64,000 bases of DNA from contig NZ_JAHRDV010000003.1 in the NCBI RefSeq assembly GCF_019083805.1, positions 186,001-250,000 on the forward strand. Reading direction: 5' to 3'. This document shows, piece after piece, positions 51,237-59,547 of this stretch (within the stretch, counting starts at the first letter, position 1; every line of letters starts with the position of its first letter). The notes below the pieces were generated by a model that saw only the letters and a program-made list of their open reading frames with translations, did no database searches and was not told where the DNA came from. Source of the DNA: Acetobacter estunensis. Lineage in GTDB: Bacteria; Pseudomonadota; Alphaproteobacteria; Acetobacterales; Acetobacteraceae. Position numbers and translations under genes: made by a program.

Positions 51237-51580
51237 CGGTTGGTTGCTTACAGATAGGTCCAGCCCTCCGGTTTTTAATGCCCAGAGGCTGGATATCCCC
51301 TCATGCTGTCTTCAAAACCGCAATCCGTTTTGCTTCTGCTGCCAGCACAATATTGCGGACTACTTTTGATGACACCGGCTTCACCAGCCATGAGGTTATG
51401 TAAAAATTCATTTTATAGAAACCATTAAGAACAACTCCGACAAGAGCAGATAATTCCACAAGGATTTTCTGATCCGAGCAACTACCTGCTTGGACCATAA
51501 CGGCAACGCATGAGCGCACCTAACAGACCGATCGAAGTGGCTGTTAAATTGGAGACATCCAACAGCCATGGAGAATCAGA
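51237..51580. other. Intergenic region before the sulfurtransferase gene
   Basis: 344 bases, AT-richer than the surroundings, with no gene I accept. A 72-codon minus-strand reading (51301-51519) has a C-terminal part, SWLVKPVSSKVVRNIVLAAE, that resembles the end of a response-regulator receiver domain, so it may hold a gene relic. An imperfect hairpin lies next to the downstream ribosome site. The region probably contains the sulfurtransferase promoter. Confidence 0.5.
51538..51568 (+). promoter_or_regulatory. Leader hairpin directly before the sulfurtransferase ribosome site
   Basis: TGGCTG (51538-51543) pairs with CAGCCA (51563-51568), and TTGGA (51549-51553) with TCCAA (51558-51562) around GACA, leaving a 5-base bulge on the 5' side: an 11-pair stem ending one base before GGAG (51570-51573). 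It could modulate initiation or be a protein-binding dyad. Confidence 0.4.
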
Positions 51581-52456
51581 ATGCGGCAAGCTGTCCTTTA
51601 TTCCCCCAAACAGGTTCAGGATCTTATCGCCGCGGACAAAGTGGTGTTGATTGATGTGCGTGACCGGAAGGATTTCGATGCCGGACATCTGCCGGGTGCT
51701 GTCAACATGCCCGACATCTTCACCTATCTGGCCGAAACAACGCCTGAAGGTCTGAAAACACTTCAGAACACGTTTACCGATCTCTTCTCAGGCTATGGTC
51801 TCGATGGAGAAAAAACAGCGCTTGTCTATGAAGATGCGCTGCATACCCGTTATGGCGGATCCTGTCGCGGCTATTGGATATTGCGTTATCTGGGATACCC
51901 AAAGGTGGGGATTCTCGACGGCAGCCTGAGCGCATGGAAGCAGGCAGGTGGTGTGCTGACAACCGAAACAACCACACCCGTTCGCACGACTTTTCCGATC
52001 AATATTCAATCCCGTCTGATGGCAACGTATGAAGATGTGTTTCAGGCTCTGGGTGATCCTAACATCAAACTTCTCGATAATCGCGATCAGGTTGAATGGA
52101 TGGCACAAAGCTCATCGCCCTACGGAATCGATTTTGCTCCGCGCAAAGGACGTATTCCGGGAGCGGTCTGGATCGAGTGGTACGATTTCATGCACATCAC
52201 CGAAGACCACGCTTCCTTTCGTTCAAAAGAAGAAGTTCATACTTTGGCACGTTCCCGTGGTCTGATGCCCGAAGACGACATCATCATCTACTGCTTCAAG
52301 GGCGCACGGGCCGCCAACACCTATGTCGCTCTATCGGAAGCAGGATTTCAAAAGCTGCGTATATATATGGGCTCATGGAATGAATGGTCCCGCAATCCTG
52401 AACTGCCTATTGAAGGGGGCATCCCCAAAGCCGCAGCTCCGTTCATCAGGAACTAA
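51581..52456 (+). CDS. Two-domain sulfurtransferase (rhodanese, SseA-like)
   Basis: Transfers sulfane sulfur from thiosulfate or 3-mercaptopyruvate to cyanide or other thiols. The 291-residue protein has an inactive N-terminal rhodanese domain (VVLIDVRDRKDFDAGHLPGAVNM, WILRYLGYPKVGILDGSLSAWKQAGG) and a catalytic C-terminal domain (IKLLDNRDQVEW, GRIPGAVWIEW, active loop YCFKGARAANTY with the catalytic Cys). The CFKGARA loop differs from both CRKGVT (thiosulfate) and CGSGVTA (mercaptopyruvate) forms, so the donor is open. ATG 51581 has GGAG 7 bases upstream. No signal peptide; cytoplasmic. Confidence 0.9.
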   Translation: MRQAVLYSPKQVQDLIAADKVVLIDVRDRKDFDAGHLPGAVNMPDIFTYLAETTPEGLKTLQNTFTDLFSGYGLDGEKTALVYEDALHTRYGGSCRGYWILRYLGYPKVGILDGSLSAWKQAGGVLTTETTTPVRTTFPINIQSRLMATYEDVFQALGDPNIKLLDNRDQVEWMAQSSSPYGIDFAPRKGRIPGAVWIEWYDFMHITEDHASFRSKEEVHTLARSRGLMPEDDIIIYCFKGARAANTYVALSEAGFQKLRIYMGSWNEWSRNPELPIEGGIPKAAAPFIRN

Positions 52457-52554
52457 ACGGCACCAATACAATTGGCGGAGTACAGGCCTAAGACAGAATC
52501 TCCCGGTTGAGATTCCATGAGGTTTCGTTGAACTGACTGATGCGGAAACCCATT

Positions 52555-53970
52555 TCAGGAAACAATGAAATTTTTCACCGCCATCATTTCCTTATAAAAA
52601 GAAGCTAGTCCTTTCTGTGTTGCGGGCATAGCTGAAGCCGCCATGCCCGGCACGCCGAAAACCGTCTCTCTCATCACACCACTTGAAACGTCTTCATTCA
52701 TGGAAGATCCGAACACCGAGAGAGCCGCTGCTTTTCCCATCGTCACGACAAGTCGGGGGCGAACCAGCGCCACCTCTTTCTCCAACCAGTGATGGCAGGC
52801 GCTGATTTCCAGTGCCAGAGGCGGACGTAACGTGCGTGTGCGCCCACTCGCAACAAAAGCGGCATGCCGAACAGCGTGTGTGATGCGGACTTCCTGACGT
52901 GTCAGACCAAGCTGCGCCAGAAGCGCGTCCATAATCTGCCCCGGAGTCCCGGAAAGGGGACGGCCTGTCAGATCATCCCGATCATCTGGCTGCTCAAGCA
53001 CGAACATCAGGCCATCCCTGCCTGTTCCTTCTCCTGCCACGGCCTGTGTCGCACAGGCGTGCAAGACACAGCGTGTGCAAGCCGTGGCATCTTCCTGCAA
53101 TCGCGTGAAAGCACAGGATGCAATCACGGGCGTTTTCTTTTGATCCCGTCGCGCGGTCAGACGTTCATGAAAAACCGGCGGCATCTGGAGAGCCTGTGCC
53201 GCCATCTGTTCCACACGTTTACCCGCAGATGCCACCAGTTGGGGAATAAGCGCGGCCTCGGGCAGATTACGCCAGTATTTCTTCGGCATCTCCGATTGCA
53301 TGGCTCTCACCTTCAGCCGTGCCGGATTGAAAGTGGACGCAAAATAGGTCGTCCACAGCGCTTCGGTCACATCCTCAAGAGACGGCTGCGTGGCGGGCTC
53401 TTCGGAGAGTGTCAGTTCTCCACCTTCAAAAGCAGCGCTGCCTTTCGGTGTGAGGATCATCCAGTCCATGTCGCCAAAACGGGCAGAAAAGAACGGCGCT
53501 GTTCGCCCCACGATGTAATGATCCGGCTCAAACCACGCCACGAAACGCCGCCGTTCATCTGTCTGTGCGGGTATTTCGCGAAACCGCACGAAGGCCTTCA
53601 TCTTGTGTCCATCCCGACGCACGGCTTTCTCCATGACCCTGGCCGCATTCACATCCGGATCGGGCGCAAACCCCAACAGGCCACGGGTGGTCTGCAATCG
53701 CCACAGAAGCCGATACAGCACGGGCAACCGCGTGGAGGATGCATGACACAGCACTGTGGCAGCCATATCCATGAAAGCGCGTGTCACATGCGGACGAGCG
53801 GCACGTAAGGGAATCTTCGGCAATGGATTAGCCGATTGTCCGAACAGGTCGCCGCCCTCTCCCGTATGCCAGTCGATGTCCTTCGGTGGCACGGACGCCA
53901 TGAGCAATGTCCGGGCCACCTCGCGCCACTCGCTCACATCCGCATGGCTTGCAAGACCCACGCGCAGCAT
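52555..53970 (-). CDS. DUF4130 (TIGR03915-type) protein fused to a degenerate UdgX-like uracil-DNA glycosylase domain
   Basis: 471 residues. The N-terminal half matches the DUF4130 'DNA metabolism' family found with radical SAM partners (LPVLYRLLWRLQTTRGLLG, PDPDVNAARVMEKAVRRDGHKMKAFVRFRE, AWFEPDHYIVGRTAPFFSARF, MILTPKG). The C-terminal half (from about 285) aligns with UdgX: CTRC (298-301), VLEQPDDRDDLTGRPLSGTPG, THAVRH, and EISACHHWLEKE. Several active-site positions are changed: the usual GEQPGD reads LEQPDD, the NAVKHF block reads HAVRHA, the RRIH segment with the covalent His reads RTLRPP, and the late HPS reads MPA. The fourth iron-sulfur Cys also seems lost (Thr410). ATG shares one base with the stop of the radical SAM gene. 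A DNA-binding but non-excising role is possible. Confidence 0.85.
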   Translation of the reverse strand: MLRVGLASHADVSEWREVARTLLMASVPPKDIDWHTGEGGDLFGQSANPLPKIPLRAARPHVTRAFMDMAATVLCHASSTRLPVLYRLLWRLQTTRGLLGFAPDPDVNAARVMEKAVRRDGHKMKAFVRFREIPAQTDERRRFVAWFEPDHYIVGRTAPFFSARFGDMDWMILTPKGSAAFEGGELTLSEEPATQPSLEDVTEALWTTYFASTFNPARLKVRAMQSEMPKKYWRNLPEAALIPQLVASAGKRVEQMAAQALQMPPVFHERLTARRDQKKTPVIASCAFTRLQEDATACTRCVLHACATQAVAGEGTGRDGLMFVLEQPDDRDDLTGRPLSGTPGQIMDALLAQLGLTRQEVRITHAVRHAAFVASGRTRTLRPPLALEISACHHWLEKEVALVRPRLVVTMGKAAALSVFGSSMNEDVSSGVMRETVFGVPGMAASAMPATQKGLASFYKEMMAVKNFIVS

Positions 53971-55199
53971 CAGAACAGCGACATCTGTTCGGGTTCGGGT
54001 GCAAAGAGTGCATGCAGATCAACGCGATCTGAAAGCTGCAAAGGGGACCACCCACGGGCACAGAGAAAGGGCTTCACCTTGCGCAGCGACACACGCATAC
54101 GGGCGAGGTCTTCCAGTGTCAGTGCTTGATGACGGCGTGCCGCCAGCACGCTCGCTACGCCGCGCGTGCCCAGTCCTGGCACGCGCAGAAGCATCTCGCG
54201 CGGAGCCGTGTTCACGTCCACGGGAAACATTTCCCGATGAGCCAGCGCCCAGGCGAGCTTGGGATCGAGATCGAGCGAGAGCATTCCATCCGGTTGCGCT
54301 GCGGTGATCTCGTCAATGGAAAACCCATAAAACCGATAGAGCCAGTCTGCCTGATAGAGCCGATGCTCACGTAGGAGCGGTGGTTTGAGAACGGGGAGAA
54401 GGGCGGAAGCATCCGGAATGGGGCTGAAGGCGGAGTAATACACCCGGCGCAATCCATAGCCGCTGTAAAGCCGCGAAGAGGTGCCGAGGATCGTCGCGTC
54501 GCTCGCCCCGTCGGCCCCCACGATCATCTGGGTAGACTGTCCACCGGGCGCAAATTTCTGGCGGCGCTTCGTCTGCAATGTCGGTTCTTTTGCGGCCTCC
54601 ATGCGCAGGCGCACGCCACCCATCGCTCTGCGGATCTGCGCGGGCTGTTTCTGGGGCGCGAATTCGGCAATGCCCGTGTCGGTCGGCAGCTCGATATTGA
54701 TGGACAGACGATCCGCGAATAACCCCGCCTCTTCAATCAGCGCAGGGGAAGCTTCGGGGATAGTCTTGAGGTGGATGTAGCCTTTGAATCCATGCCCCTG
54801 CCGCAGATCGCGCGCGACACGCACAAGCTGCTCCATCGTGTAGTCCGGGCTACGAATGATGCCCGAAGAAAGAAACAGCCCTTCGATGTAGTTGCGCCGA
54901 TAAAACTCCAACGTCAGCCACACCACTTCTTCCGCCGTAAATCGGGTACGTTCCACGTTGCTTGATGAGCGATTGATGCAGTAGGCGCAGTCAAAAATGC
55001 AAAAATTGGTCAGAAGGATTTTCAGCAACGAGATGCAACGGCCATCGGGAGCATAAGCGTGGCAGATGCCCGATTGCTGTGTCGAGCCGAGACCACCGTC
55101 CTTCGAAGTCCGTCGCGTCGTGCCGCTGGACGCGCAGGATGCATCGTATTTTGCGGCATCCGCGAGGATCGCCAGTCGTTCGCGTAGAGTCTTCCCCAT
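53970..55199 (-). CDS. Putative DNA modification/repair radical SAM protein (TIGR03916-type)
   Basis: 409-residue radical SAM protein with the cluster motif CIFDCAYC (Cys67, 71, 74), extra cysteines in ICHAYAPDGRC just before it, and a C-terminal helix-hairpin-helix (FPVDVNTAPREMLLRVPGLGTRG) that suggests DNA contact. The start MGKTLRERLAILADAAKYDASCASSG fits the family opening; a longer frame to 55262 is less likely. The ribosome site is weak. It is translationally linked to the DUF4130/UDG-like gene, the usual partner of this family. The reaction is unknown; a DNA-directed modification or repair role is inferred from the partner and the HhH motif. Confidence 0.9.
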   Translation of the reverse strand: MGKTLRERLAILADAAKYDASCASSGTTRRTSKDGGLGSTQQSGICHAYAPDGRCISLLKILLTNFCIFDCAYCINRSSSNVERTRFTAEEVVWLTLEFYRRNYIEGLFLSSGIIRSPDYTMEQLVRVARDLRQGHGFKGYIHLKTIPEASPALIEEAGLFADRLSINIELPTDTGIAEFAPQKQPAQIRRAMGGVRLRMEAAKEPTLQTKRRQKFAPGGQSTQMIVGADGASDATILGTSSRLYSGYGLRRVYYSAFSPIPDASALLPVLKPPLLREHRLYQADWLYRFYGFSIDEITAAQPDGMLSLDLDPKLAWALAHREMFPVDVNTAPREMLLRVPGLGTRGVASVLAARRHQALTLEDLARMRVSLRKVKPFLCARGWSPLQLSDRVDLHALFAPEPEQMSLF

Positions 55200-55283
55200 A
55201 CCGCGTTCATAGTTTGTTCTCGTTTGCGCGAGCAAGAGAAAAACGCGCCCTGCCCCGGACAAACCGGGACAGGGACGAATGCT

Positions 55284-56777
55284 TCACCCATGCGTGGGCA
55301 TGACAAACTCCGCACCCGAACGGATGCCCTGTGGCCAGCGGGAGGTCACAGCCTTGAGGCGGGTGAAGAACCGCACTCCCTCCGGTCCATGCATGTGATG
55401 ATCCCCGAACAGGGAGTCTTTCCATCCACCAAAGGAGTGGAACGCCATCGGCACAGGAATGGGAACATTCACGCCGACCATTCCCGCCTTCACCCCGTGA
55501 GTGAAGGCGCGCGCGGTATCACCATCACGGGTGAAAATTGCGGTGCCATTGCCATAAGGGCTGTCATTGACCAGAGAAAGTGCTGCGTTGAAATCCGGTG
55601 CGCGCATCACGCACAATACGGGACCAAAGATTTCCTCACGGTAGATGTCCATCTCTTTGGTGACGTTATCGAACAGCGATCCACCAATGAAAAATCCCTT
55701 TTCATGCTCGCTCACAACATGGTCGCGGCCATCCACCACCAATGTCGCGCCCTGCTCCACTCCAGAGTTCACCAGCCCCCGCACACGGGCGAGATGCTGC
55801 GCCGTCACCAGCGGTCCCATTTCGTTGTTGTCGTCCGTGCCATTGCCGATACGCAGCGAACGCGCACGTTCGGCCAGCGCCTTGACCAGCGGATCGGCCA
55901 CAGGCCCCACGGCCACCGCGACCGAGATCGCCATGCACCGCTCTCCTGCCGAGCCATAGGCCGCACCCATCAGCGCATCGACGGTCTTTTCCAGATCGCA
56001 GTCCGGCATGACGATGGCGTGGTTCTTTGCACCTCCCAATGCCTGCACACGCTTTCCGTGCGCCGTGCCCGTTGAATAAACGTGCTTGGCGATGGGTGTT
56101 GAACCCACGAAACTGACGGCCTGTATCTCGGGATGTTCAAGAATGGCGTTCACCATATCCTTGTCGCCCTGCACAACCTGAAACACGCCATCAGGCAGTC
56201 CCGCCGCCTTGAAAATGTCAGCCAGCAGAAGTGCGGCGGACGGATCGCGTTCGGAGGGCTTGAGAATGAAGCAGTTGCCTGTGGCAATGGCCATCGGCGC
56301 CATCCACAGCGGCACCATCACGGGGAAATTGAAAGGTGTGATGCCCGCGACAATCCCCAGAGGCTGACGCAATGTGAAGGCATCCACCCCCCGGCTGACC
56401 TGTTCTGTAAATTCGCCTTTGAGCAACTCAGGCGCTGCGGTCGCGAATTCCACGACTTCCAGACCGCGTGTGACTTCGCCCTTGGCGTCCGAATGTATCT
56501 TGCCATGCTCGGCGGTGATAATAGAGGCAAGTTCGTCCGCGTGCTTCTCGATCAGGTCACGGGCACGAAACAGGACACGGGCGCGCGTCAGCGGCGGCGT
56601 CTCGGCCCAACCCGGAAAAGCTTTGCGGGCCGCTGCTACAGCAGCGTCCAGATCGGCCTGCTCACCGAGGACAACCTGTGCCGTGACGTCACCGGTCGCC
56701 GGATTGAAGACATCCGCGCGGCGATTACCGTGACCTTCGGTCCGAAGGCCGGCGATATGATGAGAAATGAGAATCAT
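55284..56777 (-). CDS. mmsA: CoA-acylating methylmalonate/malonate-semialdehyde dehydrogenase
   Basis: NAD-dependent aldehyde dehydrogenase turning methylmalonate or malonate semialdehyde into propionyl-CoA or acetyl-CoA with CO2 release. The 497-residue protein has [23 protein letters not shown] (Asn150), [23 protein letters not shown] and the catalytic [11 protein letters not shown] (Cys281). [13 protein letters not shown] carries Asn where ordinary ALDHs have the general-base Glu of ELGGK, the hallmark of CoA-dependent MMSDH. ATG 56777 follows AAGGA. It is third in an operon with a transporter and an alcohol dehydrogenase, 31 bases after the transporter stop. Confidence 0.93.
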   Translation of the reverse strand: MILISHHIAGLRTEGHGNRRADVFNPATGDVTAQVVLGEQADLDAAVAAARKAFPGWAETPPLTRARVLFRARDLIEKHADELASIITAEHGKIHSDAKGEVTRGLEVVEFATAAPELLKGEFTEQVSRGVDAFTLRQPLGIVAGITPFNFPVMVPLWMAPMAIATGNCFILKPSERDPSAALLLADIFKAAGLPDGVFQVVQGDKDMVNAILEHPEIQAVSFVGSTPIAKHVYSTGTAHGKRVQALGGAKNHAIVMPDCDLEKTVDALMGAAYGSAGERCMAISVAVAVGPVADPLVKALAERARSLRIGNGTDDNNEMGPLVTAQHLARVRGLVNSGVEQGATLVVDGRDHVVSEHEKGFFIGGSLFDNVTKEMDIYREEIFGPVLCVMRAPDFNAALSLVNDSPYGNGTAIFTRDGDTARAFTHGVKAGMVGVNVPIPVPMAFHSFGGWKDSLFGDHHMHGPEGVRFFTRLKAVTSRWPQGIRSGAEFVMPTHG

Positions 56778-56808
56778 GATGTCGGTCCTTGTGTGGGAAA
56801 ATGCGCGA

Positions 56809-58179
56809 TCAGGCCGTCTGATCGGAAGGAGGAGCGAAGCCGGAAAGAGGACGAGCGGTGCGGGTTGCATCCGCATTGCGCGGCAACGTCTCGGGCACGA
56901 ACAACCACGTCACGACGAAGCTCACGGCACAGATGGCGATGGGATAAAGCAGACCCGCGAACACGTTGCCCGTGCGTGAGACAAGGCTCAGGCTGATGAG
57001 CGGCAGGAACCCACCGAAGATTCCGTTACCTATATGGTAGGGAATGGAAATTGAGGTGTAGCGGACATTCGCGGGAAAGGTTTCGACAATGAACGCACCA
57101 TAGGGGCCGTATATGAAGGCCGCGATGGTAACGAGCGCGAACACAGTCAGCGCGACCGGCAGGAAGTCGATGCCGTTCGGGTGCACGGCGGCACGCAGTA
57201 CCATGAACAGCGGCAGATAAAGCACCACGGCCAGTGCCATGCCGATCAGCGAGAGCCGCTTGCGGCCTATGCGGTCCGACAATGCGCCGAAAAAGACGAA
57301 GAACGGCAGCCCGCACAGCGCCCCGACCGCCACAGCCAGCGTCGCGGGAAGGAAGGCCACCTTCATCACGCTCTGGAGGAAATACAAAGCGTAGAACTGG
57401 GCCGTGTAGAATGTGACGGCCTGCGCGCAGGCGACGCCAAAGAGGAACATGACGATCCGCCGCGCATTGCCCGGAATGGAAAAGGCGTCGCGGATGGGTG
57501 AGTTTGAGAGCTGCTGCTTCTCACGCATCTCCTCAAACACCGGAGATTCGTGCAGCCGCATACGGATACGGAACGACACCCCCACGAGCACGATCGAGAC
57601 GAGGAACGGCAGACGCCAGCCCCAGTTCTCGAACTCGCCTTCTCCCAGCCCCAGACGAAGGCCCAGCACCATGCCCAGGGAGAGGATAAAGCCGCCCGAA
57701 GCCATGGCCTGAATGTAGCTTGCCCACTTGCCGCGCTCATGCGGAGGAGCGTGCTCGGCCACATAGGTGGCCGCGCCGCCATATTCCCCGCCCAGCGCCA
57801 GACCCTGAATAATGCGCAGCAGAATCAGCAGCACGGGAGCGGCATAACCTACCGTTGCAAAGGTGGGTAGGAAGCCGATCAGGGCAGTGGAACAGCCCAT
57901 GATGAGCAGAGTTGCGAGAAACGTCACCTTGCGCCCGAAACGATCGCCCAGATGCCCGAAGACGAGACTGCCCAGCGGGCGCACGGCAAAGCCGGTGGCA
58001 AACGTGGCCACGCTGATAAGCGTTGCTGCCACGCCGTCTCCCGGTGGGTAGAACAACCGGGCAAAAAAGATGGCGAGACTGCCGTAGAGGAAGAAATCAT
58101 ACCATTCGATGACGGTGCCGACGCTGGATGCGAAGACGAGACCATGCATGGAACGGGGCTGAGAAGATGAACGAGCCAT
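56809..58179 (-). CDS. MFS transporter, metabolite:H+ symporter (MHS) family
   Basis: 456-residue inner-membrane symporter with twelve predicted helices. The MHS marks are [24 protein letters not shown] in helix 1, [10 protein letters not shown] in the 2-3 loop, [24 protein letters not shown], and SDRIGRKR in the 8-9 loop. Characterised members carry organic acids, betaine/proline, shikimate, dicarboxylates or alpha-ketoglutarate. Position between an alcohol dehydrogenase and a semialdehyde dehydrogenase suggests uptake of a short hydroxyacid. Strong AGGAGGA ribosome site; 30 bases after the upstream adh stop. Confidence 0.92.
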   Translation of the reverse strand: MARSSSQPRSMHGLVFASSVGTVIEWYDFFLYGSLAIFFARLFYPPGDGVAATLISVATFATGFAVRPLGSLVFGHLGDRFGRKVTFLATLLIMGCSTALIGFLPTFATVGYAAPVLLILLRIIQGLALGGEYGGAATYVAEHAPPHERGKWASYIQAMASGGFILSLGMVLGLRLGLGEGEFENWGWRLPFLVSIVLVGVSFRIRMRLHESPVFEEMREKQQLSNSPIRDAFSIPGNARRIVMFLFGVACAQAVTFYTAQFYALYFLQSVMKVAFLPATLAVAVGALCGLPFFVFFGALSDRIGRKRLSLIGMALAVVLYLPLFMVLRAAVHPNGIDFLPVALTVFALVTIAAFIYGPYGAFIVETFPANVRYTSISIPYHIGNGIFGGFLPLISLSLVSRTGNVFAGLLYPIAICAVSFVVTWLFVPETLPRNADATRTARPLSGFAPPSDQTA

Positions 58180-58209
58180 GAGGTGGTCCTCCTGTGCGGA
58201 TAGGGCGGT

Positions 58210-59367
58210 TCAGGCCCAGACGCGACGATAAAGCTCAACGATTTCCGGAGCTGTGGGCACGCGCGGATTGTTGGCGGGAGAGCCGGAGGCGAGCGCCTGC
58301 TCGGCCATGAGCGGCAACAGGTTGTCCCAACGACCGGCATCCAGTCCGAACGCTTTCGGGCTTGGCACGCCGATCTCCGCATTACGCGCACGAAGCGCGG
58401 ACACGAGCGCATCCCCAGCCGCGCCCTCGGAGGCTTCCGACCCAGCAATGCCCATCGCGTAGGCAGCGCGAGCATAGCGCTCGGGACTGCCCGAAAGCGA
58501 CCACGCGGTGATTTCCGGCAGCAGCATGGCGTTGGAAAGCCCGTGCGCGACATGAAAATGCGCGCCGATGGGGCGGCTCATGCCATGAACGAGGGCGACG
58601 GACGCATTGGAAAACGCCATCCCCGCCTCGAACGCGCCCTGCATCACAGCGGCGCGGGCCTCCCGATTGCCCGGATCGGTGCAGGCTGTAGGAAGCCAGT
58701 CCCAGATACGTTTCATCGCTGTCAGCGCGAGCGCGTCCGTGAACGGGCTGGCACGCCGGGAGACATACGCCTCCAATGCATGCGTCAGCGCATCCGTGCC
58801 GGTGTCAGCGGTCAGCCGCGCGGGCATGGAGAGCGTCAGTTCATAGTCCACGATGGCGATACGGGGCTGATAGGCCGCTCCCATGCAGAGCATTTTCTCA
58901 TCCGTGGTCTCATCCGTAATCACGGTGACGCGCGTGGCCTCCGAGCCGGTGCCCGCCGTGGTGGGAATGGCGATGACCGGCAACCCCGGTGCGTCCTGCA
59001 CATGCGGCACCTTGAGCGCTGCGGGAGTGGTGTCGTGAGTCGCGAGCACGGCGACCATCTTCGCCGTGTCGATGGGGCTGCCGCCGCCAAGACCGATCAC
59101 GCAATCGTGGCGTCCCTCATTTAGAAGGGCGAGAGCGGCGTTTACACACGCCACGGTCGGGTCCGGGACGGTTTCGGTGAAGGCGCGCAGATCCATGCCG
59201 TTCTCGCGCAGCAGATCGCGCACGCGGTCCAACGTACCGGACGACGCCATGAAGCCGTCTGTGATGACAAAGGGCGCACTCAGCCCGGCCTGACGAAGGG
59301 CATCGGGCAGCTCGTTCAAAGCGCCGCCGCCGATGCGGACGAAGGGAGGAAGAACCAGTGTCGTCAT
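58210..59367 (-). CDS. Iron-containing alcohol dehydrogenase
   Basis: 385-residue group III (Fe-type) dehydrogenase. It has the NAD-binding GGGSPIDTAKMVAVL, IPTTAGTGSEATRVTVITDE, the metal region LTADTGTDALTHALEAYVSRRASPFTDALA, and the metal-binding histidines in LVHGMSRPIGAHFHVAHGLSNAMLLP. ATG 59367 has AGGGGA 7 bases upstream; the longer frame to 59646 crosses the divergent promoter region. First gene of the minus-strand operon, divergent from a LysR gene. With mmsA, a substrate such as 3-hydroxypropionate or 3-hydroxyisobutyrate is plausible but unproven; maleylacetate reductases and 1,3-propanediol dehydrogenases share this fold. Confidence 0.9.
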   Translation of the reverse strand: MTTLVLPPFVRIGGGALNELPDALRQAGLSAPFVITDGFMASSGTLDRVRDLLRENGMDLRAFTETVPDPTVACVNAALALLNEGRHDCVIGLGGGSPIDTAKMVAVLATHDTTPAALKVPHVQDAPGLPVIAIPTTAGTGSEATRVTVITDETTDEKMLCMGAAYQPRIAIVDYELTLSMPARLTADTGTDALTHALEAYVSRRASPFTDALALTAMKRIWDWLPTACTDPGNREARAAVMQGAFEAGMAFSNASVALVHGMSRPIGAHFHVAHGLSNAMLLPEITAWSLSGSPERYARAAYAMGIAGSEASEGAAGDALVSALRARNAEIGVPSPKAFGLDAGRWDNLLPLMAEQALASGSPANNPRVPTAPEIVELYRRVWA

Positions 59368-59471
59368 GAGCGTCCCCTGCATGTTGTCGGGTGTTTGCTG
59401 CTCGTGGAGAAGGCTCGTGACGAACCAGCTCTCACGGATTGACGATCCGGCGTTAGCGTGTGGGGCAACGT

Positions 59472-59515
59472 GCGAAAATTCCGCGTTTTCGCCCATGGCA
59501 TGTGCAAGAATGCAC
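59472..59515. promoter_or_regulatory. Divergent adh/LysR control region with two dyads
   Basis: GCGAAAA (59472-59478) and TTTTCGC (59486-59492) form a perfect dyad with a 7-base centre. GTGCA-AGAA-TGCAC (59502-59515) is a second. Both lie between the divergent adh and LysR starts, where LysR-type regulators normally bind. The first dyad is a good candidate recognition site. Confidence 0.5.
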
Positions 59516-59547
59516 GTAAGCGAAGACAATCCGAAAAGAGCCCTGAC

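Noticed and set aside
52864-53808. 314-codon plus-strand ORF opposite the DUF4130/UDG-like gene
   Set aside because: Antisense shadow; the minus-strand frame has family motifs throughout and is coupled to the radical SAM gene.
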